A stretch of 64,000 bases of DNA from the NCBI GenBank assembly GCA_037951105.1, contig JBAMJV010001299.1, forward strand, positions 132,001 to 196,000, read 5' to 3'. This document shows, in pieces, positions 12,765-24,657 of the stretch. The DNA is from Echinarachnius parma (Eukaryota; Echinodermata; Echinoidea; Clypeasteroida; Echinarachniidae). Positions within the stretch are counted from its first letter, which is position 1, and each line of letters starts with the position of its first letter. The notes below the pieces were generated by a model. The model had not been told where the DNA came from, searched no databases, and saw nothing but the letters and a program-made list of their open reading frames with translations. The translations under genes were made by a program, and so were the position numbers.

Positions 12765-15011
12765 ATGGCTGCCGCAGATGCTGCTTCCTCAGAGCAAGGC
12801 CCTAGACATCCCACACCAGGTCTGCTCAACCTACGCACACTAGCCATCAACAGGGGGCGTCTGACCAAAGGGGAAACCAACGAAGCTGAACGCATCGCAG
12901 CCGACCAACAGATGTTCCTGGGCAGAGAACTGAAGGACACAAAGTTCAAACATGCAGCACGGAACGTCCTCGCACTGACTCTCTTTCATACAGGTAAAAG
13001 AGACGATGCTATCAAACAGTGGAAACAAACTGTCCTGGAAGATAGGTCAAATCTGAATGCTCTCCAAGATCTTGTTTCATGTTATGAGAAAATAGGCACT
13101 GTAGAGGCCGACAGGTATAGGTCCATGCTGACTAAAGTACAACAAAATATCAGACAGGGAAGTCAAGAGGAAAAGCAAGTGTATGCACGTTGCCAGGCTG
13201 AGCAGGCCTATGCCCTGCACAACAACTTGCAAACTAAATTTGCGAACCCTTCAGATCTTAGACAGCAGCAGGTTAATGCATTCAAAGATGCTCTTTTGCT
13301 AGGGCAAGATTCAGTGAGCCAAAATGAGCGCAGCTACTGGCATTACCACATTGCCTTGGCATACACAAAATTAGCTCATGCCCAGTTTCGCTCGGATGAA
13401 AAAGACCTCTATAAAAGCTCTGTTCAAATAGCAACCAATCATTTACTCCTGAGCAAAAACCTTATTCAAGGTCATGGCTTGAACAGAGCGAGTTGCACAT
13501 TAAAGGCACAATTTTGGTGTGCACTTGGTAATCTGTTCACTCCAAATAGATTTACAGATGGCCATCAGGAAAGTTTAAAGTCAATCATATCAAAGTTAAA
13601 TGTATCTTCTGGCATGAAAGAAAAACTTCAGAATCCAGAGCTTTGCTATGAAGAGGCTCTCAAACATGAAGAGGAAAATCAAGCATGGATATATGCCAGA
13701 TTAGGTATGTATCATACCAAGCAAGGTCAGTTAGAGAAAGCCATTGATGCCCTGAATGAGTCTATCTTCTTGGTTGAGCCTCTCCCAGACAATGACCCTG
13801 CAAAGGGAACATGCAGATTGGCTTACCCCCAAAGAGCAAATACTTACATCAAAATGGGAAAAAAAGCAAAAGAAAAAAATGAAAAAAATTATTTCTTTGT
13901 ACTTGCAATTAAAGATTCAAATATAGCAATTGCGTTCAACCCTAACCCCATTGCTCTGACACGACAAGGAGAAGCATACTTTGAACGGGCCATGCTTCAT
14001 GAGAATGAAGAAGAGAGAGACAACCTCCTCCAAAAAGCATTGATCAGTTTCAGAGAAGCTGATGAAATATCAGATCGTGAAAACCGACCTGACTTGCACT
14101 TTAAGACAGCTCGATGTCTGAAGTACACAGGTGATCTGAAGTCTGCAACTGCTGCATACAAGAAGGCATTCACTAGATCAGGACCTAATAGTAATACCTT
14201 CATAAAATGTGTTGCTTTTGAGTTTCTCTGCTGCATGTTTGACTTTCACACGTCAATGGGAGAACCTGAAACTCTCAAGCAAGATGCAGCATACTGGCTC
14301 AAGTCTGTCTTGGATGGTCTGAAGGAAAAACCTACCTTACTCAAAGAACTTCTGAAAGATCTATTTAAAAAGGGGTATAGTGAAAAACTTCTCTGTACAT
14401 TGAAGTTCATGGTAGACAAAGATGTGAATGCATATTGTCTAACAGTAGATGGGTGGCTATCATGTGCTCTGCAAATAAATGATACTCGTGTTATAAAGAC
14501 AAAAGTGGAAAGCCTGAAAAGGGACTTCCAAGCGAAAAGGCGAAAAGCGTACCAAGCTTGTTTGGAAACAGCACAGAATGATGACTGTAAATACGACTTC
14601 TGCATTATCAATGATGAAGAAGATTCTTCCGTAGATGCATGGGTGCAGCACTTTGTTCTGTGGGATTTAGAAGAAACCTATAGCTTGAAAGGTTGCTATC
14701 ACAAGAGAGATAGTCCCCTGGGAAAGCTGGAAACACAGGCTCACACAGAAAACATATCCTCCAGCGCTTATGTACTGGTTGTGATCAGTTCTGGTTTTCA
14801 TGGTCGTCCATGGTGCAAACGTCTAGCTAACATGGCTTGTGTACACAAGGACCCAACAAGAGTTGTTGTCTTGCTGAAGGAGCCAACCAAGGTGCCCCAA
14901 AACCTCCAAGACTGTCCCCAGTTTGATTTCAGTGATCAAGATGACCTGCACACATTGGCAGGGTATCTCATGCCAGAGAACAGGGGTGTATTTAGACAAG
15001 AAAGGGATTAA
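12765..15011 (+). CDS. Gene 1: TPR–TIR protein (TTC22-like TPR region fused to TIR), 748 aa
   Basis: Single uninterrupted coding exon. Residues ~60–110 form a TPR-like helix pair (AARNVLALTLFHTG...AIKQWKQTVLED). Further TPR-like units lie at ~300–345, 355–405, 415–445 and 455–490 (HFKTARCLKYTGDLKSATAA). The N-terminal half resembles the TTC22 family by pattern (my reading, no search run). Residues ~610–735 are a TIR domain: box 1 YDFCIINDEED, box 2 GCYHKRDSPLGK (~643–654), box 3 FHGRPWC (~678–684). The position corresponding to the usual WCxxE glutamate is Leu, so NAD cleavage is doubtful and a scaffold role is more likely. No signal peptide or membrane segment is seen, so it is probably cytosolic. 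The ATG was chosen because it has a strong Kozak context (AAGATGG) and lies 24 bases after a splice acceptor (AG 12740–12741), a spacing kept in all paralogues. Related to genes 2–5 downstream; closest to gene 4. Confidence 0.93.
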   Translation: MAAADAASSEQGPRHPTPGLLNLRTLAINRGRLTKGETNEAERIAADQQMFLGRELKDTKFKHAARNVLALTLFHTGKRDDAIKQWKQTVLEDRSNLNALQDLVSCYEKIGTVEADRYRSMLTKVQQNIRQGSQEEKQVYARCQAEQAYALHNNLQTKFANPSDLRQQQVNAFKDALLLGQDSVSQNERSYWHYHIALAYTKLAHAQFRSDEKDLYKSSVQIATNHLLLSKNLIQGHGLNRASCTLKAQFWCALGNLFTPNRFTDGHQESLKSIISKLNVSSGMKEKLQNPELCYEEALKHEEENQAWIYARLGMYHTKQGQLEKAIDALNESIFLVEPLPDNDPAKGTCRLAYPQRANTYIKMGKKAKEKNEKNYFFVLAIKDSNIAIAFNPNPIALTRQGEAYFERAMLHENEEERDNLLQKALISFREADEISDRENRPDLHFKTARCLKYTGDLKSATAAYKKAFTRSGPNSNTFIKCVAFEFLCCMFDFHTSMGEPETLKQDAAYWLKSVLDGLKEKPTLLKELLKDLFKKGYSEKLLCTLKFMVDKDVNAYCLTVDGWLSCALQINDTRVIKTKVESLKRDFQAKRRKAYQACLETAQNDDCKYDFCIINDEEDSSVDAWVQHFVLWDLEETYSLKGCYHKRDSPLGKLETQAHTENISSSAYVLVVISSGFHGRPWCKRLANMACVHKDPTRVVVLLKEPTKVPQNLQDCPQFDFSDQDDLHTLAGYLMPENRGVFRQERD

Positions 15012-15067
15012 TCTGTTCCCGATTGATCAAGAAATCCACTTAGGAAGCCACTACAAAAATCTCTTAA

Positions 15068-15445
15068 AGGGATCTAGTAACTTTGTTGAGATGTGCAAAA
15101 ACTGATGAATGGTTGATGCAATGTATACTGTTGTTATCTCATATGTCCTCAGGGTATTGTGTGAAAATTTCAGGTCAAATGGACAATGTATGGCCAAGTA
15201 ATGAGCGAAAATGCAAAGTGATATTCAGTAACTCACTGCACTCACTTTGTAAAGGGATGAAAATCTCGCCCGGAGATTTTCTTATCTAAATACTTCAATC
15301 ATACATATCTTTGTAATGAAAGGGAAATTTGAAAAACCGAAAGCTGTCCCATGATTTTATTGTTAATACGAATACAACAAGGTATAAAGGAACCGCTAGA
15401 ATTACAATTTTATTTTGAGGATTTGGACAATGTTACTAAGTCCCT
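15068..15445. mobile_element. 378 bp TTAA-type MITE (family A) in gene 1 3' UTR
   Basis: Ends AGGGATCTAGTAAC / its imperfect complement, TTAA at 15064–15067 and 15446–15449. Gene 2 shows the uninterrupted target CTCTTAAATCTAAAATAGG at ~26937. Same family as 47410–47792 and 54290–54677. Confidence 0.85.
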
Positions 15446-15802
15446 TTAAATCTAAAATAGGTAGAATGCCTCTGAAGCTATGGCATGGCATACAATTTTC
15501 TCCACGATCAAGCAACTACTTCACACATCTGTAACTCCTTCTCTCAAAATAAATTAGTAGAAGGATCTTTTAAATCCTTTGCATATTTACAAAATAGAGC
15601 TATAGAACACTTGACAGTGGAAATATCACAATGAGACAAATTATGTCAATATTTTTTTTCAAACAAATTGCCTTACTGTTGGCCAAGAAGGTTTAATGAA
15701 ATCAAAGATTTTTTTTTATTGTTGGTGGTCTGAAGCTAGTATTGGTCATACAATATGAACACGTCTTAATATAAACATTGTACTATAATGACTCAGAATT
15801 AA

Positions 15803-15808
15803 AATAAA
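15803..15808 (+). terminator. Likely polyadenylation signal, gene 1
   Basis: AATAAA inside a block (ACTCAGAATTAAAATAAATG) kept at the same place after genes 1, 2 and 4. In gene 1 the implied 3' UTR includes a TTAA-type element. Confidence 0.5.
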
Positions 15809-16324
15809 TGAGAGCATTTTTACATGAAATCAAATGGTCTGCATAATGTACATAACTCTAATCCAATAATGAATACAATACAGGAAATGAAATTTAACAA
15901 AAATAAGACGCACATTGCCAATTATCAAATAAACACAAACAAAATTTACAATTTAGAAGTTAGAACAAAGATGGTATATATTCACAATTAGGATCATACT
16001 CATATACATTCTTTCAATTACTTGCTGTTTGTGAACAATTACTGATTGGTTCATTTGTGGTATGTGTTCGGGATGGAATCTTGAAAATTTCTGGGTTAGT
16101 TTCATCTAGCCTTTTAACAAGCCCTTGTGACTAAATGTCAGAGACAACTAGGACCTCATATAGGCAGGGCTGCAGCCAGGAGGTCTTTTCAAATCCAATC
16201 TGCTCATGAACATTCACATCTCTGGTTGGACTGGACTGCATTATAAATAAGTTCAGCTAGATTTGACACATTCAATGAGCATTGGCGTAGTCATTGCTGT
16301 CCCAAGTCGCACTCCTCTGACTTC

Positions 16325-16486
16325 AGGGAAAAAAATAATATTAATTTTTTCGGGGGCTACTTTCAAGCTTGCCTGCATGGAAATGATACCCTCAAATTTG
16401 TTTTGCATTGAGCTCTATGCAAATTTTGGGGGCTCTTTTGGCATTTCGGGGGCAAATTTGCACTGAGCCCCCGTGTATTTTTTTCA
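16325..16486. mobile_element. Short hAT-like element with CAGNGAAAAAAATA ends
   Basis: Inverted ends CAGGGAAAAAAATA / CAGTGAAAAAAATA; flanks TCTGACTT and ACTGAATT could be an 8-base duplication with two changes. The gene 2 flank (~29680) lacks it. The interior has GGGGGCT motifs also seen at ~33240 and ~36620. Confidence 0.5.
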
Positions 16487-16489
16487 CTG

Positions 16490-19400
16490 ACTGAATTGCA
16501 AATATAGAGCACTGGAGTATTCTTCTTCTCAGATTACTACACCAATCCCGTCTGCGAGGAGATATTTGTAAACTTATCCAAGCAGGGTATGGATGCTGAG
16601 GGACAGTTGATTCAAAGTGGTCTGGAGGTGGTTAGACCACAAGGGCATCCTTTGAAGTAGTGATGTAACATTCTTCTTTTTTTGTATTCAACTTGAATGG
16701 TTATAAAAACAACTTGTCATTTGATAGTGGATTGAAGCTGGATGATTGCCTTCTTAGCAACCACTAGGTCAGACAATGCCTGTCTTGCCTGACATTGTTA
16801 AAACCATTAAATTGTACATGATTATTTGATGGTACATATTCACAATTAAGATCATATCATTCTTTCAATTACTTGCTGTTTGCGAAAAAATTACTGATTG
16901 GTAATTATTTGAATTTACATAATATATTCCGATACATTTAAGCAATATTTATTATTATCATCATTAGCCTGCGAACTTCCAACAACCCAATAACCTTCTC
17001 TAAGCCTGCTAACTTCAACAACCCAGTGACTTAATAAATAACACATTCAAACCAAGCCAGAATAGCATAAAAACAGACAAGAAGTTGGTATTGAGTTGAC
17101 AACAATATCAAAGAAGGCAAAGCAGATGCAAAAAGGCATTGTGGCTGCCGCTGTTTGTGTGGTGGTTGTTCTCTCCAGTAGTTTCTGCTATCATCAATGA
17201 CCAAATAATACACTCTGAGCCTGCAAGCCTTAAAAACAATTTAACACACTCAAACCTAGCCAGAAACGCTTAACAGCAGACAAAGAGTTTGGCATTACAT
17301 GGACATTGACTCAACAAGAAATATCAATTTGGTATAAATTTCTATTTCAACCTGTGGAGAAGAAAAGCCATTGAGAAGTCATGGAGGAGCCATTATATTA
17401 TGGGGTGTAATCTTGTTTGTCATTCCATGGCTCCCTATCCAACATGTGGTATTCATTTCCCAGGAGTCTACACTAGCACTTGCTTGGGGCAACTTAAGTT
17501 TCATGAATTATCTTATGTTGAAGACTTATATACACTGTATTAGATTATTCATTGCATCATTTATAAGAAATTATGATCGCAATATATATTGCTTATTGTT
17601 TGATTAAAATGTGTTGAAAATGTGGAAATAAATAAATAAATAAATAAAATAATTAATTCACAGCAAGTAAGTCTGCAGATTTCCAGACATGCCAAATTGT
17701 TACCAAAATGCATCTTTGTTTTTTTTATACGTATTTGAATACTTTGTGAAAGATAATGTACAGTTTAAATCACTATTATGTAAATATGCTACAAGGCACC
17801 TTTACAAAACATGCAGTACTCCTTGTATGGTGTGCAACCTGCTCAGAGGGAAATGTTTTAATGTTATATTCTGTGTTATACTTGTAATTATCGCAGAATG
17901 GTATATACATGTATCTAGACTTAGAATACATCAAAATACTGACTTCTACATATATGAACATGCATATAATTGGATTTTCATGAGTATGTTACAATTAAGG
18001 TTGATTTATAAAGAAGATAATGTACAAGATTTGTTTAATGTTCTAACCTAACAACACATTTCATGAATCTTAAATTAAAAATGAATATAAATATATTGTA
18101 TAATTTGTAAAAAAAAAAAAGTGTATACATGTATGTAATTAATAACTGAATAGAAATGTGTTTTTTGTTGGTGTTTCACGGATACAATCATACATGTGCG
18201 AAGTCCAGGAAAATATGTTTGACATACAAATCATAGCTCTAGATTGTTATTTGTTGAAGACTCTTTAGATTTTGTATGATATAACATTTTGACAGGTTAT
18301 ATGTGGTATTTTGTGTATATTATAATGTAGATTTTAGTACATATAATAATATAATTTTGAATGTTTGGTGCCTTTTTTGCTAGCTACGACTAGACTGGTG
18401 TCTAGATCGTTATCCTAGGGATCAATAATATAAGTTGTTTGGAAAACTTGTTTTTATATCTCCACCCATTCATGTTGATATATTTGTGTTTTATAATCAT
18501 TATACCATGTTGCTTTATATATCGTTTTGTATACTTTGTTATTTGTCATACTTTTTTTTATATACATTTTTTTTAATGAATTGAGGAAATAAATTGAAAT
18601 AAAAAATCAAATCAAATCAATTAAATTGTACTATATACTTTGCTAATAATACTGTACATATATTTCTGAACTAGTCCTAGCCTGGACTGATTTTGTTGTT
18701 ACAATGGATACAACAATAAATGCAGTTATTTCATTATTAATACAAAGTTCATTAGAATGAGAAACATATAAATCTTGATTGTAAAGTGAAATCAATATAA
18801 ATCATGTATTTTGAAGAAATGTACTATATAAACATGTATTCATAACTAAATTGCATGAAACCGTGTTGATACAATGTATGAGTGTGTTGTCTTTGTAAAG
18901 AGATGAGAGCAAGCTCCAAGCCAAGGGAGCCTGAAAACTAAGTTGAGATACCCGATTTGTACAGAAATTTTCTAATATGAGCCTGAAATTTCAGATGACT
19001 AGTAACTGAATTCAGACTTGTGCTGTAAAGTTTTTACTTGATTTGCCTTTGTTATGCTATCATTGCTTTGTATAAATTAAATCATATTTTGTATTAAATA
19101 TGCATAAATGGAGATTTCTTGTGGTCAGACACTTATTTCAGTAATGATATGTGTAAATATGCAAAAATTACATTGTTTATGGATTTTAAAAGAAATGTAA
19201 TTTCTGATTGTAAATAAATGTTTATGCCACAGTCACACCTACCCATAAAAGCCTTGTTGTAATTTTTGTAAAATGCTGTGAAAAAGTGGCTATTTCATGA
19301 CAGATAATAATTGATCCTCAATATATCAATATTGTTAGATGGACTTTTGAAGTTTTTTTTTCCTTCTTGCATCAGTATTCACACGTATGTAAAGTTCAAT

Positions 19401-20260
19401 CATGTATTTATAATTATACACATGTGTTTATGAAATCAGCTAAAACTAAACACTAGATTTATGAAACTTGATGTAAAATTGTCTTAGTTAATCAGGCAAA
19501 TGACATGTAGAGTATGCAAACTCTCATCAATAGTACGGTATGTTGTTCAACAATTAGTTTTGAAATGGGGCCCTTTTTATAAGACCTGATGTGCCTCTCG
19601 GGAGCTCCAAACCATGATGCTCTTTTTGTTTGTAGTCTTATTTATCCAGGTGAGCCTCTTCAGTGCTTTTGCTCTGTTCTCCCAGAGGGACCTACCGATA
19701 ATATTATGTTGTTATTATACTCTTTCACTCATTCATATTGATTATCAATTGCATAAACAGTGTATTGTATGAAACATTGAACGGTGTTGAAATAAAATCA
19801 CAAAAATATATATCTATGAAACTCCTTGATGTGCATTGTGTTTTTTAAATTATGAATGATTCCAATTGTTAATTATCAGCTGAGCGATGTAGAAAAATTT
19901 AATTTGGAATAGTATGAATGTATTTTTATTGTTTTTAGTTGTTCACATGGTCTCTTGTTAGAAGCAGGGATGGCAGTGGCAAATGGCTCCAGGGCCTGAA
20001 AATTTGTAGAGACTCAAAATAATGTGCACAAAGCGCGAAGTCCCTTTAGCTCTGGGGTTCCAGATGCTCTCTGGTGCAATCTGAGACTATTTTGGGGATC
20101 ATATCCCCTATTCAAAAAATAAAAAATAAATAAATAAATTTAAATTTTTTTTTGTTTTTTTTTTGTTTTAATCCAGCCGGAACTTTGGTTAAAAAAAACG
20201 GAAAAGCCGGAATTCCGGCTATAGCCGGAACTCTGGCATCCCTATAGAAGGGCTAGTTTG
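16490..20260. repeat. Spacer between genes 1 and 2, no gene seen
   Basis: 16620–17650 matches 41390–42370 (after gene 3), and 17650–20270 matches 42370–44640 and parts of 56540–58000. Includes an AAAT run at 17625–17650. A 120-codon frame at 17689–18051 is not kept in homologous copies. Confidence 0.65.
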
Positions 20261-20599
20261 AATAGCATGATATGCTATTTTTTAGTCCTTTTACCAATTG
20301 ATGAGTAATTGTACATATATTATTTTGGTTGAATTAATAAACAACAAAAATTCATTCGAATTCAATATAATGTATAATTAGTACATTGTCCATTCAAGTA
20401 TGTAAATAATCATCTTTCCTTTTTTTAATATTGACCAGTTGAAATTAGTTCATTAATGAATTATGGAAAACCATAATTTGCTAAAGATTTCTCCTAGCTG
20501 TCACCTCAGTTCACTTCCTATATTTTATTCCATTTCACAATCAAATATTGATTTGGAGCTCTTTTGATGGTCATGAAATGAGGAAGCTGGATTGGTGCA

Positions 20600-20895
20600 T
20601 TGGTACAAGCTGGGGAATTCCCAGCCCAGGGCACTCGGCTGAAGATAATTAACATATTGATGTTGCTATGGTAATGAAAGTGTGACGCCAGTGGTTTCTA
20701 ATGGGCATTTTCAATATCGGTCAGACAAAAGAAATGGAAATGTACTTGCACATCGTTCATGTGATATACAACCTATGCAGCATTGCGAGCCGCTGCCATC
20801 TTTTATTCAACAATGTGCATTCTCCAATATTTTTTTTCAACTCTGACGATTGAATGGTGAACAGAAAAACTCTAGCTCACTTATAATCTGAAATG
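20600..20895 (+). promoter_or_regulatory. Gene 2 promoter with kappaB-like site, and exon 1
   Basis: GGGGAATTCCC at 20612–20622 is a perfect palindromic NF-kappaB/Rel consensus. GAAATGGAAA at 20731–20740 fits the IRF core GAAANNGAAA. The conserved exon-1 block follows, ending at CTGAAATG|GTAAGT (last exon base 20895). Site function is inferred from known consensus sequences. Confidence 0.68.
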
Positions 20896-21038
20896 GTAAG
20901 TACAATTGGGTGTGATGATGTGATCCGTTGGCTAAAATGTATGCATCATGGTGGCTAGCAAAATGTACTTGATACTAAAACTACATGTACCTGATGGAAT
21001 GCGAGAATATTACAATGGGTATAACTACTGGGTGTTAA

Positions 21039-21573
21039 AGGGGAAGTTTAGTTTTGGTAAGGCTGAACTTTAGTAACCAAACCTGGACAATAACCTTCAA
21101 AACTAATAGTAATAACTCCACTATGCTCGAAAAGTATACAAACTTGCAAAATGACTAAGTAAAAAGCATGTTATCATTCAAAAAGAGCCATTTTGATCAC
21201 GAGAGGGCGCTTTTTTAAAGGCGTCAGTTTCAACCATTTTCCATAGACAATAATGCATGTGATGTTTTATTACCAGACTGATTTTATAGAGAGAACATCA
21301 ACAACTACTTAAATAACACTTTCGAAATTTTTTGAGAAAGTGGAAGCATTTTTTGAATTTTTTGAAAAAAACGTTAATTATTTGGGCCCCAAATAATTAT
21401 AAGATCAGATACATTTATTGATATTTCAGCCGTTTGTGGGTCGATTTGGACCAAATAAAGTTTATTCTGCCATTAAAATTGCATGTTCTCTCAAATTCGA
21501 CACTCAGTTTTTCATTACCTCACAAAAAAATTGTGATGTGCAGCGCCCTCTCTACCAAAACTAAACTTCCCCT
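21039..21573. mobile_element. TTAA-type MITE (family B) in gene 2 intron
   Basis: Ends AGGGGAAGTTTAGTTTTGGT / complement; TTAA at 21035–21038 and 21574–21577. Empty site in gene 4 (GGTGTTAAATACAACA near 45645). Contains a palindrome around TTTGGGCCCCAAA at 21380. Confidence 0.8.
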
Positions 21574-22858
21574 TTAAATAAAACTCTTTGGCACTTTTTA
21601 TTGTGAATAATTCAATAAGTATGGCATGGATTATCCATATTGAAGAAGAAAAGCTCTGAAAAGTGTAATTTTGTGTTGGGTGTGGTCGTGTTGCGCAATT
21701 CACACTCAATACTTCATACAATTAATACATATTTTCACAATTAGATTTTAAAATGAGGTAAAAAAAACCTACAGGTACAAAATTGAGAAGCTAGTATACA
21801 CAAGTCAATGAGTGTGTATGCTGTTGCGAATCACACAATGGTTTACATGTATTATCTTGTTGAGCCTGATCTATTGCAATTTAGTCCACAACAACTATTT
21901 TATTTGTATTTTTAAAAAAATTTTAAATTCGTATTTCCATGTGTTGGCAGACAATTCATAACCCTGAATATTTAGGGCAAGCCTTTGTAAATCCAATTGG
22001 AAAGGGGAATTAAAAGGACAATTGGCATTGTGATACACAACCATTGACTAGCACACAGGCTTTTACATTGAACTGGAGTTGTTCTTTGTTATCACATTTT
22101 GCAATCTACTTTTGAAAACATTGATTAATTGCATGAAATTGAATATGAATGAGGCAACAGGATGACACCAAATAACAATTTTAATTCTTCACAATCAAAA
22201 GTGCAAAGTGTTTTATTTAACACCCAGTATAAATGTTTCATTTGGAAATTGTTGCCAAACTGCTATGACAATGAATAAGTTACATGTACAAGGAATTGCA
22301 GGAATATGAACCAATTTTCATTCAAATACAGCTCTGTACATGTAATATAATTAACTACGAAACATAAAGAATACATATTAAAACAAAACACATTGAATAT
22401 CAATTAGATTAAATGTTTCATGTTTTTTGTGACACAACCATGATTTTTAAGTTCCTTATAAATGGGTGTTTTCTTTTTTAACCCATTCGGGACTGGTCCC
22501 CAAAATACTCTGCCTTGGGTCAATGGAGAATACATATCATAGCAAGAACCAATCAGTCCTGAGCAGGATAAGAGGAAAACCAATTATGATCATAGTAAAC
22601 CCTCGGTTTCATAAATATTAAAGTGATCCATTAAAATTAAACTTCATAAGACTTTTCCAACAGTGATATTTCAATTGTACACCAGTATTACTGTATGATT
22701 TTTTACCTAGAGAAAAAGGTGTTACCATATTAAGCCAAACAACAAGGTACAAGAGGTTGGTAGTTACTGAAAAGTGCATCCTGTCACTTCTAGATATCCT
22801 CTTGGTTAAAATCACTTACAATGGAAATAATCAATGTTTTTAAAACAATTATCATGAG

Positions 22859-23060
22859 CACTGGAGGCTGCCATGTTTTCCAATGGTACTGAATGAAACG
22901 TAATTTGATTGCCACTAACAAAAGTGGGTTACGTAACCACTGATATAGCAGCAGATTCAACAACAGAGGTTACATATCCCGCGTTTATTAGTGCATGCTC
23001 AGATGCGTTCAGATGACGTTCCATATGGTACCGTTAGAAAACATGGCAGCCTCTAGTGGT
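22859..23060. mobile_element. ~200 bp MITE with CACTRGAGGCTGCCATG ends
   Basis: Inverted ends of ~30 bases (CACTGGAGGCTGCCATGTTT / CACTAGAGGCTGCCATGTTT). Not present in other gene introns at this point. Confidence 0.6.
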
Positions 23061-23238
23061 CAGTCAATACAGTTGATAGCAATTTCAATAACATTGATTA
23101 TTTCCATTATTAGTGATACCAAAAGGATATTATATGCGTAGAAGTGACAGAAATTATGCATTTATCAGTAACAGTAAGTGAAAATTCCAGCGTTTCATTT
23201 CCCTTTAAAATAGGTATATAATTGCTTGATATTGACAG

Positions 23239-23378
23239 GTCACATCGACTGGAAGATAGCAGAATCAAATTTGTCACCAACAAGTCGCAGACAAAATTCT
23301 ACTTCGCAAGATCAAAGCTGAACCAGGAACATTCTTTTATGAGAATAGTATCTCAGATGGACAAAAGCTTCTGAAAAG
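23239..23378 (+). other. Gene 2 non-coding exon 2
   Basis: Acceptor AG 23237–23238 and donor GAAAAG|GTAAC are both kept. This copy has lost the ATC/TCA run and a few bases in the middle (AACCAGGAACATTC where others read AACCAAAAGGGAATATTC), giving 140 bp. Confidence 0.72.
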
Positions 23379-23734
23379 GTAACTACTTGCTTCTTTCTCT
23401 ACTGGCCCGTTCAATCATGACTGTCAAATTTTCCTTGCCTGAACAGAAAATTTATTTGCCCGCTTTAATACTTGAACTAGATGACAGTTTCCTCTCATAG
23501 CATAGGTGACCAATAATTATGTTGCTCGATCAGGCAACCAAAATAGGCCATTTATGACATTTTACTTGCCCGACATCTATTTCTATTTGCTCGGGCAGCA
23601 GGGCAAGTGCTTGAGTACAAAAAAACAAAACAAGATCCCTGATGGGAAAAGATTAACAAACACAAACAAACATAACTCAATTAGCTTTACAAAGTCTCTA
23701 GGAGGAGACGATATGCTTGTCAACCAATAATTAA

Positions 23735-24090
23735 AGGGGTAGTTCAGTTTTGGTATAGGGGGCGCTTCAAGAAATATTTTTTTGTGAGGCAATGAAAAAT
23801 TTGGAAGAGCACACAATTGTTATTACAGAATCAAGAGATGGCTGAAATATCCATAAATATAACCATTTGTAATTATTGTTGGGCCCACAATAATTAGATG
23901 ATTTTGAACCAGCTGTCAAAAACAAATACAAATGCTTACACTTACACTAGAATCGGAATTATTACACTTACACTTTTCAAAAATTTACAAAGAGGTTTCT
24001 AAATAGTTGTTGATGATCTCTCTATTTAATCATTATTTTAACAAAACATCTCACGGGCAACTTTTTATGAAAAATGGTTGAAACCAATGG
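23735..24090. mobile_element. Truncated family B TTAA element, gene 2 intron 2
   Basis: Left end AGGGGTAGTTCAGTTTTGGT after TTAA (23731–23734). The body runs to GGTTGAAACCAATGG and is cut by a tRNA-like sequence, with no right end. Confidence 0.6.
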
Positions 24091-24158
24091 TTCCCCTGGA
24101 TTCGAACCTGAGACCTCTGGATTACTAGACCGATGCCCTAACCACTGAGCGAGAAAGC
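24091..24158 (-). repeat. tRNA-derived sequence (pseudo-tRNA or SINE head)
   Basis: On the minus strand an A-box (CGCTCAGTGGTTAGG) and a B-box (GGTTCGAATCC) are in tRNA spacing and the D arm can pair. The acceptor stem does not pair, so not a working tRNA. Confidence 0.6.
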
Positions 24159-24271
24159 CCTTGTAATGGTAGCTTATTCCTGAAACACTTTTCAATGCTT
24201 GTGATGGTCAAAAGCTACACTATAAACGTGGCGTATAAGAAATCAACTGAGGGATATGTGTGACAGATATG

Positions 24272-24633
24272 CCAGAAGCGGTGATCAGAGACAACAAGAT
24301 GGCCGCCGCAGCGGCTGCTTCCTCAGAGCAAGGCCCTTGACATCCAAAACCCGACTGCTAAATCTATGCAAACTAGCCATCAACCGGGGGCAAAATCAGA
24401 TGAATCAAATCAAAGGTTTTTTCCTCTTCCTTTCATAAAATTTCAGAAACGGCGATCAAAGCCAACAAGATGGCCGCTGCAGATGCTGCCTCCTCAGGAG
24501 GCCCAGAACAAGGCCGTCAGGTCGTCCCACACCCGGACTGCTCAACCTACGCACACTGGCCATCAACAGGGGTGTCATAAAAATCAGATGAATCTAATCA
24601 AGAGTTTTTTCCTTTTGCTTTCTTACAATGTCA
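24272..24633 (+). repeat. Two decayed tandem copies of the acceptor/start-codon segment before gene 2
   Basis: Each ~170–190 bp copy contains a splice-acceptor-like AG (24274–24275; 24445–24446), then after exactly 24 bases an ATG (24299; 24470) opening the conserved MAAADA-type start. Both frames close early: TGA after 13 codons in the first, and a frameshift then TAA in the second. The real gene 2 start is the third copy. Confidence 0.8.
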
Positions 24634-24657
24634 GAAACGGGGATCAAAGACAACAAG

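Noticed and set aside
12765..15011. Minus-strand open frames within the TPR–TIR exons (e.g. 14246–14611)
   Set aside because: Shadows of the coding strand, repeated in each paralogue at the same place, with no domain.
17689..18051. 120-codon open frame with hydrophobic segments
   Set aside because: Homologous spacer copies (42410–42770; 56580–56800) carry indels and stops; AT-rich composition explains it.
24628..24657. Earlier in-frame ATG as the gene 2 start (and 37752 for gene 3)
   Set aside because: It lies before the conserved splice acceptor (ATGTCAG|AAACGG) and is absent from genes 1, 4 and 5.
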